From NCBI RefSeq assembly GCF_900215155.1, contig NZ_LT907980.1, forward strand, positions 3,968,001-4,032,000: a stretch of DNA of 64,000 bases. Direction: 5' to 3'. The stretch comes from Marinobacter sp. LV10R510-11A. Lineage in GTDB: Bacteria > Pseudomonadota > Gammaproteobacteria > Pseudomonadales > Oleiphilaceae. A program made the position numbers and the translations under genes. The notes beneath the pieces are model-generated. The model saw nothing but the letters and a program-made list of their open reading frames with translations. It was not told the DNA's origin and made no database searches. Every line of letters begins with the position of its first letter. Position 1 is the stretch's first letter. Below, piece after piece: positions 19,016 to 27,633 of the stretch.

Positions 19016-19582
19016 ATGAAGTTGGTAAGCACTGAGATAAAGCAGATGAATGAGGACTATTATTCAAAGTTGGATGGCATTTTTAAAAATGTTAATGAAT
19101 GGCTGAAATTTGCTGAACAAAAAAACGCAGCATTGCTCTTACTGAATGGTGGGATGATTTGGGGGGTTACACGAGTTTTCAGTGCCGTAGATCTCGTTCC
19201 AAAGATATCGTATTGGTTTAATCTAATAGGTTATTCACTTATTTCTGTCTCTACTTTAATTTGTATCATTTCCTTTCTACCCATTCTGCAACAACGATGG
19301 TTTAAACCCGAAAAAACCTGCCCATCTGACAACTGTTTATACTTCGCACATTCGGCGAAATATGATGCTCGGGATTATCTTAAATTTCTCGCTAAGAAAT
19401 TGGGTTATGAAAAAGAAAAAACTATATTTACCGAGTTTGAAATTGACTTAAGTAAGCAAATAGTCACAAACTCAGAAATAGCATTTGATAAATATAAGCG
19501 ATTTAAGTTAGCAGCTGTCTTTACTATATTGACGGTTGTCTTATTTTTGTTGTCTATTGGAATGATAAATTTCATGGAGTAA
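19016..19582 (+). CDS. Pycsar membrane effector (PycTM-like)
   Basis: A 188-residue protein from ATG 19016 (GGAG at 19007-19010). Residues ~35-60 (WLKFAEQKNAALLLLNGGMIWGV) and ~70-95 (YWFNLIGYSLISVSTLICIISFL) are membrane helices. A cytoplasmic stretch with DARDYLKFLAKKLGYEKE follows, then a C-terminal helix (LAAVFTILTVVLFLLSIGMINF). The AE-KNAALLLLNG start and helix layout match the Pycsar transmembrane effector family (DUF5706 type). It would disrupt the inner membrane when bound by a cyclic pyrimidine nucleotide. It lies 3 bp before a nucleotide cyclase gene, the known partner. No attC between the two. Confidence 0.75.
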   Translation: MKLVSTEIKQMNEDYYSKLDGIFKNVNEWLKFAEQKNAALLLLNGGMIWGVTRVFSAVDLVPKISYWFNLIGYSLISVSTLICIISFLPILQQRWFKPEKTCPSDNCLYFAHSAKYDARDYLKFLAKKLGYEKEKTIFTEFEIDLSKQIVTNSEIAFDKYKRFKLAAVFTILTVVLFLLSIGMINFME

Positions 19583-19585
19583 AAA

Positions 19586-20380
19586 ATGATAGGTAAAGAT
19601 CAATTACCTGAAAACATAAAAAAAATAATTAACAAACAAGTAGAAAAGTTTAATATACGCGTCTTTACTGAAGAAGTTGATGAAATACCTAATGTGGATG
19701 ATATTCCTGGCGAGGGTTCTGCAAAATGGTTAAAAATAAAGGATGTAATATGTGTTTTCGTAGATATGAAAAATTCAACAAAACTCAGTGCATCGCATCA
19801 TGCGGGAACTACTGGTAGAGCCTATACCCTTTTCACAGGTACAGCTGTTCGATTATTTAAAGAGTTTGGGGCCTCTTATATAGACATCAAAGGCGATGGT
19901 GTTTTTGCTTTGTTTAACTCAAATAGAGTACATGCGGCTTTTGCATCAGCCGTTACTTTCAAGACTTTTATAAAAGAAGAATTTACGACAAAAATAGCTA
20001 ACAAAACTGATGTTGATACGGGTGTTCATATAGGTATCCATCAAGCCACATTGTTGGTAAGTAAAATAGGTCTTCGTAAAAGTGCTTCGAGAGGGGATAT
20101 GCATAATGAGGTATGGGCGGGTAAAACAGTTAATATGGCTTCTAAGTTAGCTAGCCTGTCCGATAGCAATGAAATCCATGTTTCAGATAAATACCATTCA
20201 AAATTAAGGTCAAGAAAAGCATTATACTCATGCGAATGTGACGATTCTGTGTTTTTATGGGAAGAAGTAGATATTACGAATGACGATAAATTCTCGTTTA
20301 ATAAGGCAATGGTTTTAAAGAGCGTTTGGTGTAAAAAGCATGGGGCAACTTATTTGACAGAAATTTTAGATACTGATTAA
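19586..20380 (+). CDS. pycC: Pycsar nucleotide cyclase (PycC-like, class III cyclase fold)
   Basis: A 264-residue soluble protein with one class III cyclase domain. Metal-binding aspartates are Asp60 (VFVDMKNSTKLSA) and Asp104 (IKGDGVFALF). The block NEVWAGKTVNMASKLASL is typical of PycC enzymes. In Pycsar immunity such cyclases make cCMP or cUMP on phage infection to activate the paired effector. The gene follows the membrane effector by 3 bp and is followed by an attC-like site. Base choice, pyrimidine versus purine, cannot be settled by reading alone; the partnership is the best argument. Confidence 0.78.
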   Translation: MIGKDQLPENIKKIINKQVEKFNIRVFTEEVDEIPNVDDIPGEGSAKWLKIKDVICVFVDMKNSTKLSASHHAGTTGRAYTLFTGTAVRLFKEFGASYIDIKGDGVFALFNSNRVHAAFASAVTFKTFIKEEFTTKIANKTDVDTGVHIGIHQATLLVSKIGLRKSASRGDMHNEVWAGKTVNMASKLASLSDSNEIHVSDKYHSKLRSRKALYSCECDDSVFLWEEVDITNDDKFSFNKAMVLKSVWCKKHGATYLTEILDTD

Positions 20381-20394
20381 GTTTTAAATTTAGT

Positions 20395-20451
20395 GCATAC
20401 AAGTCGCATCAGTACGCGGCCTTCGGCTGTCGCTGTGCTTCGGCGTTATGC
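20395..20451 (+). repeat. attC-like site 5 (after the Pycsar pair)
   Basis: GCATAC at the left and GTTATGC at the right are outer arms. Inner segments GCATCAGTACGC and GCTGTGCTTCGGC pair imperfectly around GGCCTTCGGC. It starts 15 bp after the cyclase stop. Confidence 0.6.
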
Positions 20452-20482
20452 TAAATGTGCAGGTACAACAGGGAGTTGGGAT

Positions 20483-20824
20483 ATGCTCAATTTGGGTTGG
20501 AAGCGGCTACTAATTGTGCTTTCGGTACTTTGGTTGATTGGTTCGATCACAGTAATTGTGTATGAAAGGCAGACGATAAATCCATTTGATCAATTTGATG
20601 AAACTCTTCCAACATACGGTTTTTGGGAATGGTCACCCGCGCACATTTCTGCCGAAAAGTTCCTAGATGCCGACCCAGGGGAGCAATTGCGACACTTAAC
20701 TATTCAAGTCGTACCTGCCGCAGTCACCGTTATTTTGCCTATTTTTTGTCTGTGGGTAGGAGTATTCGCATTCGCTTGGGTGCGCGAGGGCTTTGGTGCT
20801 GAACGCGAATCTGGATCACAATAG
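20483..20824 (+). CDS. Small two-helix membrane protein in a cassette
   Basis: A 113-residue protein from ATG 20483 (GGGAG upstream at 20471-20475). Two hydrophobic helices are visible: residues ~8-27 (LLIVLSVLWLIGSITVIVYE) and ~75-97 (VVPAAVTVILPIFCLWVGVFAFAW). A polar loop with QFDETLPTYGFWEW lies between them. No family recognised. It sits between two attC-like sites as a single-gene cassette. Its neighbourhood beside a Pycsar pair does not prove a shared role. Confidence 0.65.
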   Translation: MLNLGWKRLLIVLSVLWLIGSITVIVYERQTINPFDQFDETLPTYGFWEWSPAHISAEKFLDADPGEQLRHLTIQVVPAAVTVILPIFCLWVGVFAFAWVREGFGAERESGSQ

Positions 20825-20838
20825 TAGGCCGAGTATCA

Positions 20839-20921
20839 GGCCTAACAAGTGCAGGCACGGCGACGCCCTTTACATTGCGCCTACGGCTCCATTCCAAGGG
20901 AGCGCATGCTGCAAGCGTTGA
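20839..20921 (+). repeat. attC-like site 6, cut by IS1182 element
   Basis: GGCCTAACAAG at the left; TGCAGGCA pairs with a TGCTGCA stretch further right, before AAGCGTT. The insertion sequence begins immediately after GCGTTGA, so the right core is interrupted. ACGTTAGCG just beyond the element may be the displaced remainder. Confidence 0.65.
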
Positions 20922-22745
20922 GGCTGTAGAAAAACCTCAAATCAGACTGATTTTGGTAGAATCGAGAAAACAGACAAGGAGCTGTCGGAATGCCTCGTTT
21001 CAAGCACTACAATTACGACCAAGATGCGATGGTGGTCATCAACTACCAGGAACAGCTCCAGCCCGGCACCTTTGAGCACGCGGTTCACTACCTGATCGAA
21101 CACAAGCTGGATCTGACGGTTTTTCACCCGAAATATCGAAACGACGACACCGGACGGCTGGCTTATGATCCGGCCATTCTTCTGAAGATCATCCTGTTCG
21201 CCTACTCCAAAGGCATCACGTCCAGCCGCGAGATCCAGTGGTGCTGCGAGACCAACATCATCTTTAAAGCGCTGTCCTGCGATACCGTTTCGCACTTCAC
21301 CACTCTAGCCAAGTTCGTCAGCCAGCACGCCGATGAGATCGAAGAGCTGTTCGAGCAAATACTGCTGGTGTGCCATGAACAGGGCCTTCTGGGCAACGAA
21401 CTGTTTGCCATCGACGGCTGCAAAATGTCGTCAGACGCCGCGAAGGAATGGTCTGGCACCTTTAAAGAGCTGGGCGAAAAACGGGACAAGCTGAAACGGT
21501 TGATTCGCTACCATTTGCATGAGCATCATGAACGGGATAAGGCTGAAACCGAAGCGGAACTGGATCGAGATATTCGCCGCGCCAAAACCGTCCTTTCTCT
21601 GGATGAGTCCATGAAAAAAGTGGATCGCTTCCTAAAGACGAACAGCCCAAGGATGGGCCAGGGGAAACGACCCAAGGAAGTGAAGAGCAACATCACCGAT
21701 AACGAAAGCGGCAAGATGACCACCAGTAAGGGCACGATCCAAGGCCATAACGGCGTGGCCACGGTGGATAAGAAAGATCAGGTCATTATCGATGCTCAAG
21801 CCTTCGGTGAAGGCCAGGAATACCACACGTTAAAGCCAGTGCTGGAAACGGTTCAGCGCCGCTATAAAAAGCTGGGTATCGCCGACAACATCTATCAAAC
21901 CGGCGCGATAGTGACCGCCGACACAGGCTTCGCCAACGAAGCCAATATGCAGTACCTGCATGAGCAACAGATCAACGGTTACATCCCGGACAATCGCTTC
22001 CGCAGCCGTGATCCGAAGTTCGCCGAGCAGAAAGACAAGTACGGTAAGCGGCATCAGAACCTCCCGGACAAGGGTTGGAAAGACACCATTGCAGCGAGTG
22101 AATTCCAGTTCGATCCTGTGAAGCTGACCTGTATTTGCCCATCCGGCAAGGCACTTACTTATCGAGGGCAGCGGGAAGCTCTGAACGGCAAAATTCGAGT
22201 GCACTTCGAAGGTCGCTTGCTGCAATGTCGCCACTGTCCTAAGAAGCACGAATGTATGCAGAATCCGGCTTCGGCGAACCACCGCAACGGCTCCGGCCGA
22301 CAGGTCTCCTTCACCGTTGAAAACAAACGCGCACCAAATTACACCGACTGGATGAAGCACCGAGTAGATAGCCAGCAAGGCAAAACTATTTACGGTCATC
22401 GCATGTCAGTAGTTGAGCCCGTGTTCGGCAACATCGGCAGCAACAAGCGCCTGAATCGCTTCAGCCTGCGGAGCAAAAAGAAGGTGCAGGGTCAGTGGCA
22501 ATTGTATTGCCTGGTGCACAACATTGAGAAGCTGGCGAATTACGGGCAGTTAGCGGCATGACTACTAAACTTCGATGAAGCACGAAACAGCCTGCAGAGG
22601 GCTATATGGAGAGCGTTTAGCGCCGGATCTCGATAACGCTGCGGTGTTGCCACCAAAGGATCAAACTTGCGACAGTTGATCGCAGGATGTGAAAAAACAA
22701 TAAAGCGGCTGCGGGCTGGGCTCTGAGAAGGGTTTTTCTACAGCC
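20922..22745 (+). mobile_element. IS1182-family insertion sequence
   Basis: Bounded by 15-bp perfect inverted repeats GGCTGTAGAAAAACC (20922-20936) and its complement (22731-22745). One long transposase gene. Inserted at the crossover end of an attC-like site. A CGTT motif occurs on both sides but not directly abutting, so a target duplication is unproven. Confidence 0.88.
20990..22561 (+). CDS. IS1182-family transposase (DDE type)
   Basis: A 523-residue transposase. The start MPRFKHYNYDQDAMVVINY followed by HAVHYLIEHKLDLTVFHPKYRNDDTGRLAYDPAILLKIILFAYSKGI is characteristic of IS1182 proteins. Later LFAIDGCKMSSDAAKEWSGT carries the first catalytic Asp, VTADTGFANEANMQYL the second region, and the C-terminal block GHRMSVVEPVFGNIGSNKRL holds the catalytic Glu. 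A Cys-rich stretch (CRHCPKKHECM) lies in between. Full length and apparently intact. Confidence 0.93.
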   Translation: MPRFKHYNYDQDAMVVINYQEQLQPGTFEHAVHYLIEHKLDLTVFHPKYRNDDTGRLAYDPAILLKIILFAYSKGITSSREIQWCCETNIIFKALSCDTVSHFTTLAKFVSQHADEIEELFEQILLVCHEQGLLGNELFAIDGCKMSSDAAKEWSGTFKELGEKRDKLKRLIRYHLHEHHERDKAETEAELDRDIRRAKTVLSLDESMKKVDRFLKTNSPRMGQGKRPKEVKSNITDNESGKMTTSKGTIQGHNGVATVDKKDQVIIDAQAFGEGQEYHTLKPVLETVQRRYKKLGIADNIYQTGAIVTADTGFANEANMQYLHEQQINGYIPDNRFRSRDPKFAEQKDKYGKRHQNLPDKGWKDTIAASEFQFDPVKLTCICPSGKALTYRGQREALNGKIRVHFEGRLLQCRHCPKKHECMQNPASANHRNGSGRQVSFTVENKRAPNYTDWMKHRVDSQQGKTIYGHRMSVVEPVFGNIGSNKRLNRFSLRSKKKVQGQWQLYCLVHNIEKLANYGQLAA

Positions 22746-22771
22746 ACGTTAGCGTCGCAAAGGGATTCCAG

Positions 22772-23083
22772 ATGAGAAAACTATTCACAGAAAATGAAAT
22801 CGTCCTCTGCACCTACATAGTCAGATTTGGCCGGAGCTATTTCAATGAAAAGAGAATTACCCGCTTGGAAAATCGCTCTGAAGCGTCGGTCAAAATGAAA
22901 GTGCAAAATATCGCGGCAATGTTGAAGGAAGAAGGATTCGAACACAGCTCCGATGTGTCAGCCCTGAGTGGTGTGCCCCCGGGCGAAGAAGGCAGAAGAA
23001 CAAACTGGAATATCGTGGCTCCAATCGCCGATATCAGCAAAGAAGACCTCAAGCAAAAATGCAAAGAAATTTTCGGCTTGTGA
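22772..23083 (+). CDS. Hypothetical cassette protein
   Basis: A 103-residue protein. It starts MRKLFTENEIVLCTYIVRFG and contains LENRSEASVKMKVQNIAAMLKEEGF and a GVPPGEEGRRTNWN block. The predicted shape is a small helical, possibly DNA-binding fold; I recall similar unassigned proteins in marine integron arrays but no function. It lies between the right end of the IS1182 element and attC-like site 7, which overlaps its 3' flank. Confidence 0.65.
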   Translation: MRKLFTENEIVLCTYIVRFGRSYFNEKRITRLENRSEASVKMKVQNIAAMLKEEGFEHSSDVSALSGVPPGEEGRRTNWNIVAPIADISKEDLKQKCKEIFGL

Positions 23084-23090
23084 GGAGTAC

Positions 23091-23203
23091 GCTAACAAGG
23101 CGTTCCAGCGGACCCCGAACACTCCGCGGCTGTTTGCGCATACTACGGCATTGTTGCGCAAACACCCACTCCGCATTCGGGCCCGCTGAACTGGGCGTTA
23201 TGC
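23091..23203 (+). repeat. attC-like site 7
   Basis: GCTAACAAGGCGTTCCAGCG at the left matches the common integron attC left half. The right end CCCGCTGAACTGGGCGTTATG is its partner; CAGCGG / CCGCTG and GGACCCCG / CGGGCCC arms pair. The 113-bp length with an inner palindrome (TTTGCGCA...TTGCGCAAA) is typical of long attC sites. Confidence 0.85.
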
Positions 23204-23247
23204 AAGAAGCCACTAGTCTTCACCATGACCAATATGGATATTAAATT

Positions 23248-24141
23248 TTGAAACCAGACGTTAGAACTCTTAAAAGCTGGAAATGGAAACCGTCCAAAAA
23301 TGCTGTAAAAGCTTCCGAAGACGACACGTTGCGATCCGTTTTTGTAAGCGAACTTCTACAGAGTGTAGACACTTCCGGCTTTAGCACCCTAAAAATAACA
23401 AACCAGATTCCGACGATTATTGTTCAGTTCTGGGATGAGTATGATATACCAAAAGACGTTCAAGGATGTATTGATTCATGGCGAGTCCTTGAATATAAAG
23501 GTTTTGAGCATCGCCTATTTAATAATAGTACTGCTAGACAGTTTATTAAAGATAACCTGCACAAAGAAAACGTTAAGGCATTCGATCGCTGCTACCATCC
23601 TGCAATGAAAAGCGACTACTTCCGTCTCTGTTTTATCTACTGCAACGGAGGGTTTTATGTTGATGTAGATGACGTCTATTCCGGATCGGATATTAGCGGT
23701 CTCTTCTTTGATCAAAGGATGAAGCTACAGCCCCTTTGCTTTGACGTTGATGCAAATTCTATGATTTCTCCTGACAAACTCAATATTAGTAGCGAATTTA
23801 CAAATAACCGGATTTTCTATTTTAATAATAATCCTATTATAGCGCCTCCTCGCAACCCCATAATTGAATACGCGCTTGCGAGATCAACTTACCTTCTTCT
23901 CGAACGCGATGAAAATATTTTTCCTGAAATTCAGTCAACTACGGGCCCTGGAAACATGTCCGCTAGTGTTGTGGCGTACTTAGCTGATTATCCAAATAAT
24001 GAGCGAGAAAAACACCTAAACATTCTCACTGAATGGGAGGATTGCGCCCAAACTATTTGGAAACTTAGTTATCGTGATGATGATAGAAATTGGCGTTTAT
24101 CAAATAGAAAAAAATATACTAGAACAAAATCAGAAACTTAA
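23248..24141 (+). CDS. GT32-type glycosyltransferase (DXD sugar-binding family)
   Basis: A 297-residue protein with a TTG start at 23248; no in-frame ATG exists upstream before a stop. IPTIIVQFWDEYDIPKDVQGCIDSW resembles the opening of GT32 and capsular transferases. MKSDYFRLCFIYCNGGFYVDVDDV carries the conserved R-x-x-x-L...GG-x-Y-x-D-x-D signature that binds nucleotide-sugar and metal. PRNPIIEYAL and TGPGNMSASV are also family-like. It probably adds a sugar to a surface glycan. It forms a two-gene cassette with the next gene (15-bp gap), and AT content is higher than in flanking core genes. Confidence 0.75.
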   Translation: MKPDVRTLKSWKWKPSKNAVKASEDDTLRSVFVSELLQSVDTSGFSTLKITNQIPTIIVQFWDEYDIPKDVQGCIDSWRVLEYKGFEHRLFNNSTARQFIKDNLHKENVKAFDRCYHPAMKSDYFRLCFIYCNGGFYVDVDDVYSGSDISGLFFDQRMKLQPLCFDVDANSMISPDKLNISSEFTNNRIFYFNNNPIIAPPRNPIIEYALARSTYLLLERDENIFPEIQSTTGPGNMSASVVAYLADYPNNEREKHLNILTEWEDCAQTIWKLSYRDDDRNWRLSNRKKYTRTKSET

Positions 24142-24156
24142 ATGGCCTGAATATAT

Positions 24157-26376
24157 ATGAACAAAATAAATATCCCAGGGCCTGTCTTAAGGTTTATGTA
24201 TCGTTTCGCTTTGCGAACTAAAAAGCTTCTGCCCAAGAAGAGGTGCATCGCGTTTAATAAGATCGATAACGAATCAATACACGGCTGTATTGAATATATC
24301 TATGTTATAAATCTTGATCGGCAGCCCCAACGATGGAGGCAAGTCTTAAGCGAATTTTCAAATTCCCTAGACGCTAAAGGAAGAGCACTGTCAGAGTATG
24401 TCAGGCGAGTTTCTGCTGTAGATGCTTTAGAGTTTGAAAGTGTGGTGGAGTCAGAGGCTGTTGACAAAACCTATACATTAGGTGAGCAACTTCATGTCGA
24501 TCCACGAAGGGTGTTACCCAGTAAGCTGAACCTGGGTGAAGAAATCCAAATGAGCAGGCAAGAAATAGCTGTAGCTCTTTCACATATAGAAATATGGAAG
24601 AAAATAGCCACTGGAAAAGAGCAATATGTTTTAGTTATAGAAGATGATATTTGTCTTAGTCATAGATTTTCAAATTATGTTGGGAAAGTTTGGAATGAGC
24701 TACTCAAAATCCGAGGTGAGTCGGTGTTATTTGACATCCTTTATCTTTCATATAACGAGGTTGATCAGGGAGCAGAAAAGACTCCTGTTACTGAGAATAC
24801 ATTTAAAGTTTTCAGAGGCGTATGGTTTTTATCCGGATACGTTCTTTCGAAGAGAGGAGCAGAGAGACTGTTAAGCCAACTTCCAGTGCGTGGTCCTGTA
24901 GATCTCTGGGTAAATCACAAGTTTAGTACTATTGATGCTTTGCTTGCCTCTAGCTCCGTGATTAAACAACGTATAGATGAAAAATCTCAAAATTCATATT
25001 CAATCTTGCCAGTACTTTCAAAAATAGGCGTTATTAATTCGGAAACACCCGGAACTTATGAATCTATCCCACTTGTTAGGCCAATATTTGTTGTAGGTGA
25101 GGATAATGAAAGTCTTACTTCGTTAGCTATGGCTCTCTCAATGCTTGGATATCGTTGCTGCAGCGATCTTGATAAGTTACCGGACGGAGAGAGGGGATTG
25201 CTTGCCGAAGAAGACGGAGGATCTAATTTTGATGCCTTTGTCAATGTTGGTTGTATTTATATGAGTGTTGACCAGTTAGCTCCAATACATCCGAATGGTC
25301 GTTTGATTGTTGTAGGCCAGAGCTTATCAAAGGATGAGATTGCCTCCTTAACAGAAGGTTGGTCCGATCGCAGTTTAGTTTTAACTTCAAATACTGTTTA
25401 TGAATGGATAACGCTATGTGAGTTTCTAGGGCTTGTTCCTCCCGCTAGCCCTTATCCAAAGCTACGAGGACTCGGACAGCGTAAACTAGATCAGAAAAAT
25501 AATGCCTTGAAAAATAAAAATCAATTAAGTCATGTATGGCTAAAAACTGATACATCTCCATGGATCCTCCCTGTTAAAAATAACTTACATGGATTTTCTT
25601 TAATATCGAATAATTTAAATAATTCAGAATGGACGTGCGTTGCGTCGGATAGCTTCAATTCCTTTAATGATGTTTTTTGGTTAAAGAGAGATGATACATT
25701 CACAGGAAATATGGCTTTGTTCAGTCCATTAAATTTATCTATAAGCAATGGCTCTCTTGCTGAAATTACTGTATTGCATGAAGACTTAGGAGTAAGGCAG
25801 TTCGGTGCAGGTGCTTTAACTTCTAGACGGGATTTTTTGTTTGGCCGTTTTGAAGCTGTTATTAAACCACCAAAAATAAGTGGTATTATAACAGGTATGT
25901 TTCTACACCGGGATTCACCGCGCCAGGAAATTGATATTGAATTTTTAGGTAAAGATCCCAGGAAATTGCTTATTAATGTTTATTACAATCCCGGTTGTGA
26001 AGGTGCTCGTTTTGACTATGGATATAGAGGTACGCCCGTAGTAATAGATCTTGGGTTTGATGCGACGACTGACTTTCATTCATATGCTATCGAATGGGAT
26101 GAAAATGAACTCAGATGGTACGTGGACGGAATAATCGTTCATAAAAGATCCAGTTGGCAACCCACTCCAATACCTCACTTGCCAATGAAGTTCCACCTAA
26201 ATTGCTGGCCATCAGCGTCACGCGAACTAGCAGGAAAAATAGATGTAAAATTACTGCCAGCGAAATCTTTAATCAAATCGGTTCTCATTTCTACCTCTGA
26301 GCATGACCATTTAAAAGTTATGAACAATATGCGCGAGTCCGAAGGTGAAGAGTTGTTGGAATTCGAAAAGACATAA
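24157..26376 (+). CDS. GT25 glycosyltransferase fused to a GH16-type glycoside hydrolase domain
   Basis: A 739-residue multidomain protein. Residues ~45-285 are GT25-like: IEYIYVINLDRQPQRW, SRQEIAVALSHIEIWKKI, YVLVIEDDICLS (DXD-like) and FLSGYVLSKRGAERLL. Residues ~305-440 (RPIFVVGEDNESLTSLAMALSMLGYRC) recall a degenerate sulfotransferase-type fold with no clear PAPS loop. Residues ~550-710 are GH16-like: FLFGRFEAVIKPP, catalytic-type EIDIEFLG (E-x-D-x-E), then FHSYAIEWDENELRWYVDG. No signal peptide is visible. A transferase and a beta-glucanase-type fold in one chain is unusual; the hydrolase part could be a transglycosylase or binding module. Role in glycan making or trimming is inferred. 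Confidence 0.7.
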   Translation: MNKINIPGPVLRFMYRFALRTKKLLPKKRCIAFNKIDNESIHGCIEYIYVINLDRQPQRWRQVLSEFSNSLDAKGRALSEYVRRVSAVDALEFESVVESEAVDKTYTLGEQLHVDPRRVLPSKLNLGEEIQMSRQEIAVALSHIEIWKKIATGKEQYVLVIEDDICLSHRFSNYVGKVWNELLKIRGESVLFDILYLSYNEVDQGAEKTPVTENTFKVFRGVWFLSGYVLSKRGAERLLSQLPVRGPVDLWVNHKFSTIDALLASSSVIKQRIDEKSQNSYSILPVLSKIGVINSETPGTYESIPLVRPIFVVGEDNESLTSLAMALSMLGYRCCSDLDKLPDGERGLLAEEDGGSNFDAFVNVGCIYMSVDQLAPIHPNGRLIVVGQSLSKDEIASLTEGWSDRSLVLTSNTVYEWITLCEFLGLVPPASPYPKLRGLGQRKLDQKNNALKNKNQLSHVWLKTDTSPWILPVKNNLHGFSLISNNLNNSEWTCVASDSFNSFNDVFWLKRDDTFTGNMALFSPLNLSISNGSLAEITVLHEDLGVRQFGAGALTSRRDFLFGRFEAVIKPPKISGIITGMFLHRDSPRQEIDIEFLGKDPRKLLINVYYNPGCEGARFDYGYRGTPVVIDLGFDATTDFHSYAIEWDENELRWYVDGIIVHKRSSWQPTPIPHLPMKFHLNCWPSASRELAGKIDVKLLPAKSLIKSVLISTSEHDHLKVMNNMRESEGEELLEFEKT

Positions 26377-26412
26377 TCCTTTGCAATCGGGCTTTGTTTA
26401 TACCCATAGATT

Positions 26413-26465
26413 GCATAACAAGAAAGTGCGGCCGACACAGTAAACTCTGCGGCTGACGTTGGCGC
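26413..26465 (+). repeat. Possible attC-like site 8 (after the glycan cassette)
   Basis: GCATAACAAG (26413) and ACGTTGGCG (ends 26464) look like left and right cores, but the inner arms GTGCGGCCGAC and CTGCGGCTGAC are closer to a direct than an inverted repeat. Weak. Confidence 0.4.
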
Positions 26466-26612
26466 TATAGAGTGGTGAAAAATCATCAGCTGAGAAGGAG
26501 CTGCGGCTGTGAAGAGAGTTGTCTTGAGGCGACGTCAGGCCTGATTGCGAGCTTAGGCGCGGATGCTAAAATGCCCGCCAGCATTGATGACCATCACTGG
26601 AGAAAAAGCGAT

Positions 26613-27569
26613 ATGAACACGGCTCCCACATTCTATCCAATCGGTAAACCCGGCACTCCCTGGGGCGACGAGGAACGCGCCGAGTGGTTGTCACGACAGC
26701 CCCGCCAACGCAGCTACGAGTCCGAGGTGTTGAGTGTGATCGAGCGCCTGCGCCCGCACTTCGACGCGGAACAGTATGGCCGTCTGGACTATGGCCCCGA
26801 TAGCTATCCGCTGATGGCGATCCGGAGCCGCGACTGGCGTGACGATCTGCCGGTCGTGTTGATAACGGGCGGGGTACACGGCTATGAAACCAGCGGTGTA
26901 CACGGCGCGCTGCAGTTCGTCGATCAGCATGCGGCGGATTACACAGGCCGCGTTAACTTGCTGGTTGCGCCCTGTGTCAGCCCTTGGGCTTATGAGCGCA
27001 TCCATCGCTGGAACCCGAACGCGGTCGACCCCAACCGCTCGTTCCGCCATGGCAGTCCGGCTGAGGAGTCGGCGGCACTCATGCAACTGGTGGCGCCCGT
27101 TCGCGATCGAGCACTGATGCATATCGACCTGCATGAAACCACCGATACCGACGAAACCGAATTTCGCCCTGCGCTGGCAGCCCGTGACGGCAAGCCGTTC
27201 GAGCCGGGTGGGATTCCCGACGGCTTCTATCTGGTCGCTGACAGCGAGAACCCGCAGCCTGAATTTCAACAGGCGGTGATCGAGGCGGTGGAGCAGGTCA
27301 CTCATATCGCCCCGGCCGATGACAACGGCGAGCTCATCGGCTCACCGGTGGTCACTCGGGGTGTTATCCAGTACCCGCTCAAGCAGCTGGGCCTGTGCGC
27401 CAGTATCACCAGCGCCCCCTACAAGACCACCACCGAGGTCTATCCCGACAGCCCCCGTTCGACTCCCGAGCAATGCAATGCCGCGCAGGCTGCAGCAGTG
27501 TGTGCGGCGATCGACTACGCGCTGCTGGCTTCGTCCATGTCAAAGATCAAGCAAGTAAAGGCGCTCTAA
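26613..27569 (+). CDS. M14 family metallocarboxypeptidase / deacylase
   Basis: A 318-residue protein from ATG 26613 (GGAGAAA upstream). The zinc site is in ITGGVHGYETSG (His-x-x-Glu) with the third ligand in HIDLHETTD. VDPNRSFRHG supplies the substrate-binding Asn-Arg pair of M14 enzymes. The catalytic Glu probably lies in TTTEVYPD near the end. No signal peptide, so cytoplasmic. The family includes carboxypeptidases and AspA/succinylglutamate desuccinylase-like deacylases; substrate unknown. A fragment of a second copy lies at 30281-30494. Confidence 0.8.
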   Translation: MNTAPTFYPIGKPGTPWGDEERAEWLSRQPRQRSYESEVLSVIERLRPHFDAEQYGRLDYGPDSYPLMAIRSRDWRDDLPVVLITGGVHGYETSGVHGALQFVDQHAADYTGRVNLLVAPCVSPWAYERIHRWNPNAVDPNRSFRHGSPAEESAALMQLVAPVRDRALMHIDLHETTDTDETEFRPALAARDGKPFEPGGIPDGFYLVADSENPQPEFQQAVIEAVEQVTHIAPADDNGELIGSPVVTRGVIQYPLKQLGLCASITSAPYKTTTEVYPDSPRSTPEQCNAAQAAAVCAAIDYALLASSMSKIKQVKAL

Positions 27570-27633
27570 CCGAAACAGATCGCGATTGCCTTCACGCCCT
27601 TCGTCGAACGCTTTGCGTTCGTGGCGGTTGGTC
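27565..27633 (+). repeat. Possible attC-like site 9 after the M14 gene
   Basis: TCTAACC overlapping the M14 stop and GGCGGTTGGTC at the right could be outer cores. A perfect central hairpin GAACGC-TTT-GCGTTC lies inside. Intermediate arms are weak; it could also be a terminator-like hairpin. The stretch to 27764 shows nothing else except AAGGAG before the next gene. Confidence 0.35.
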
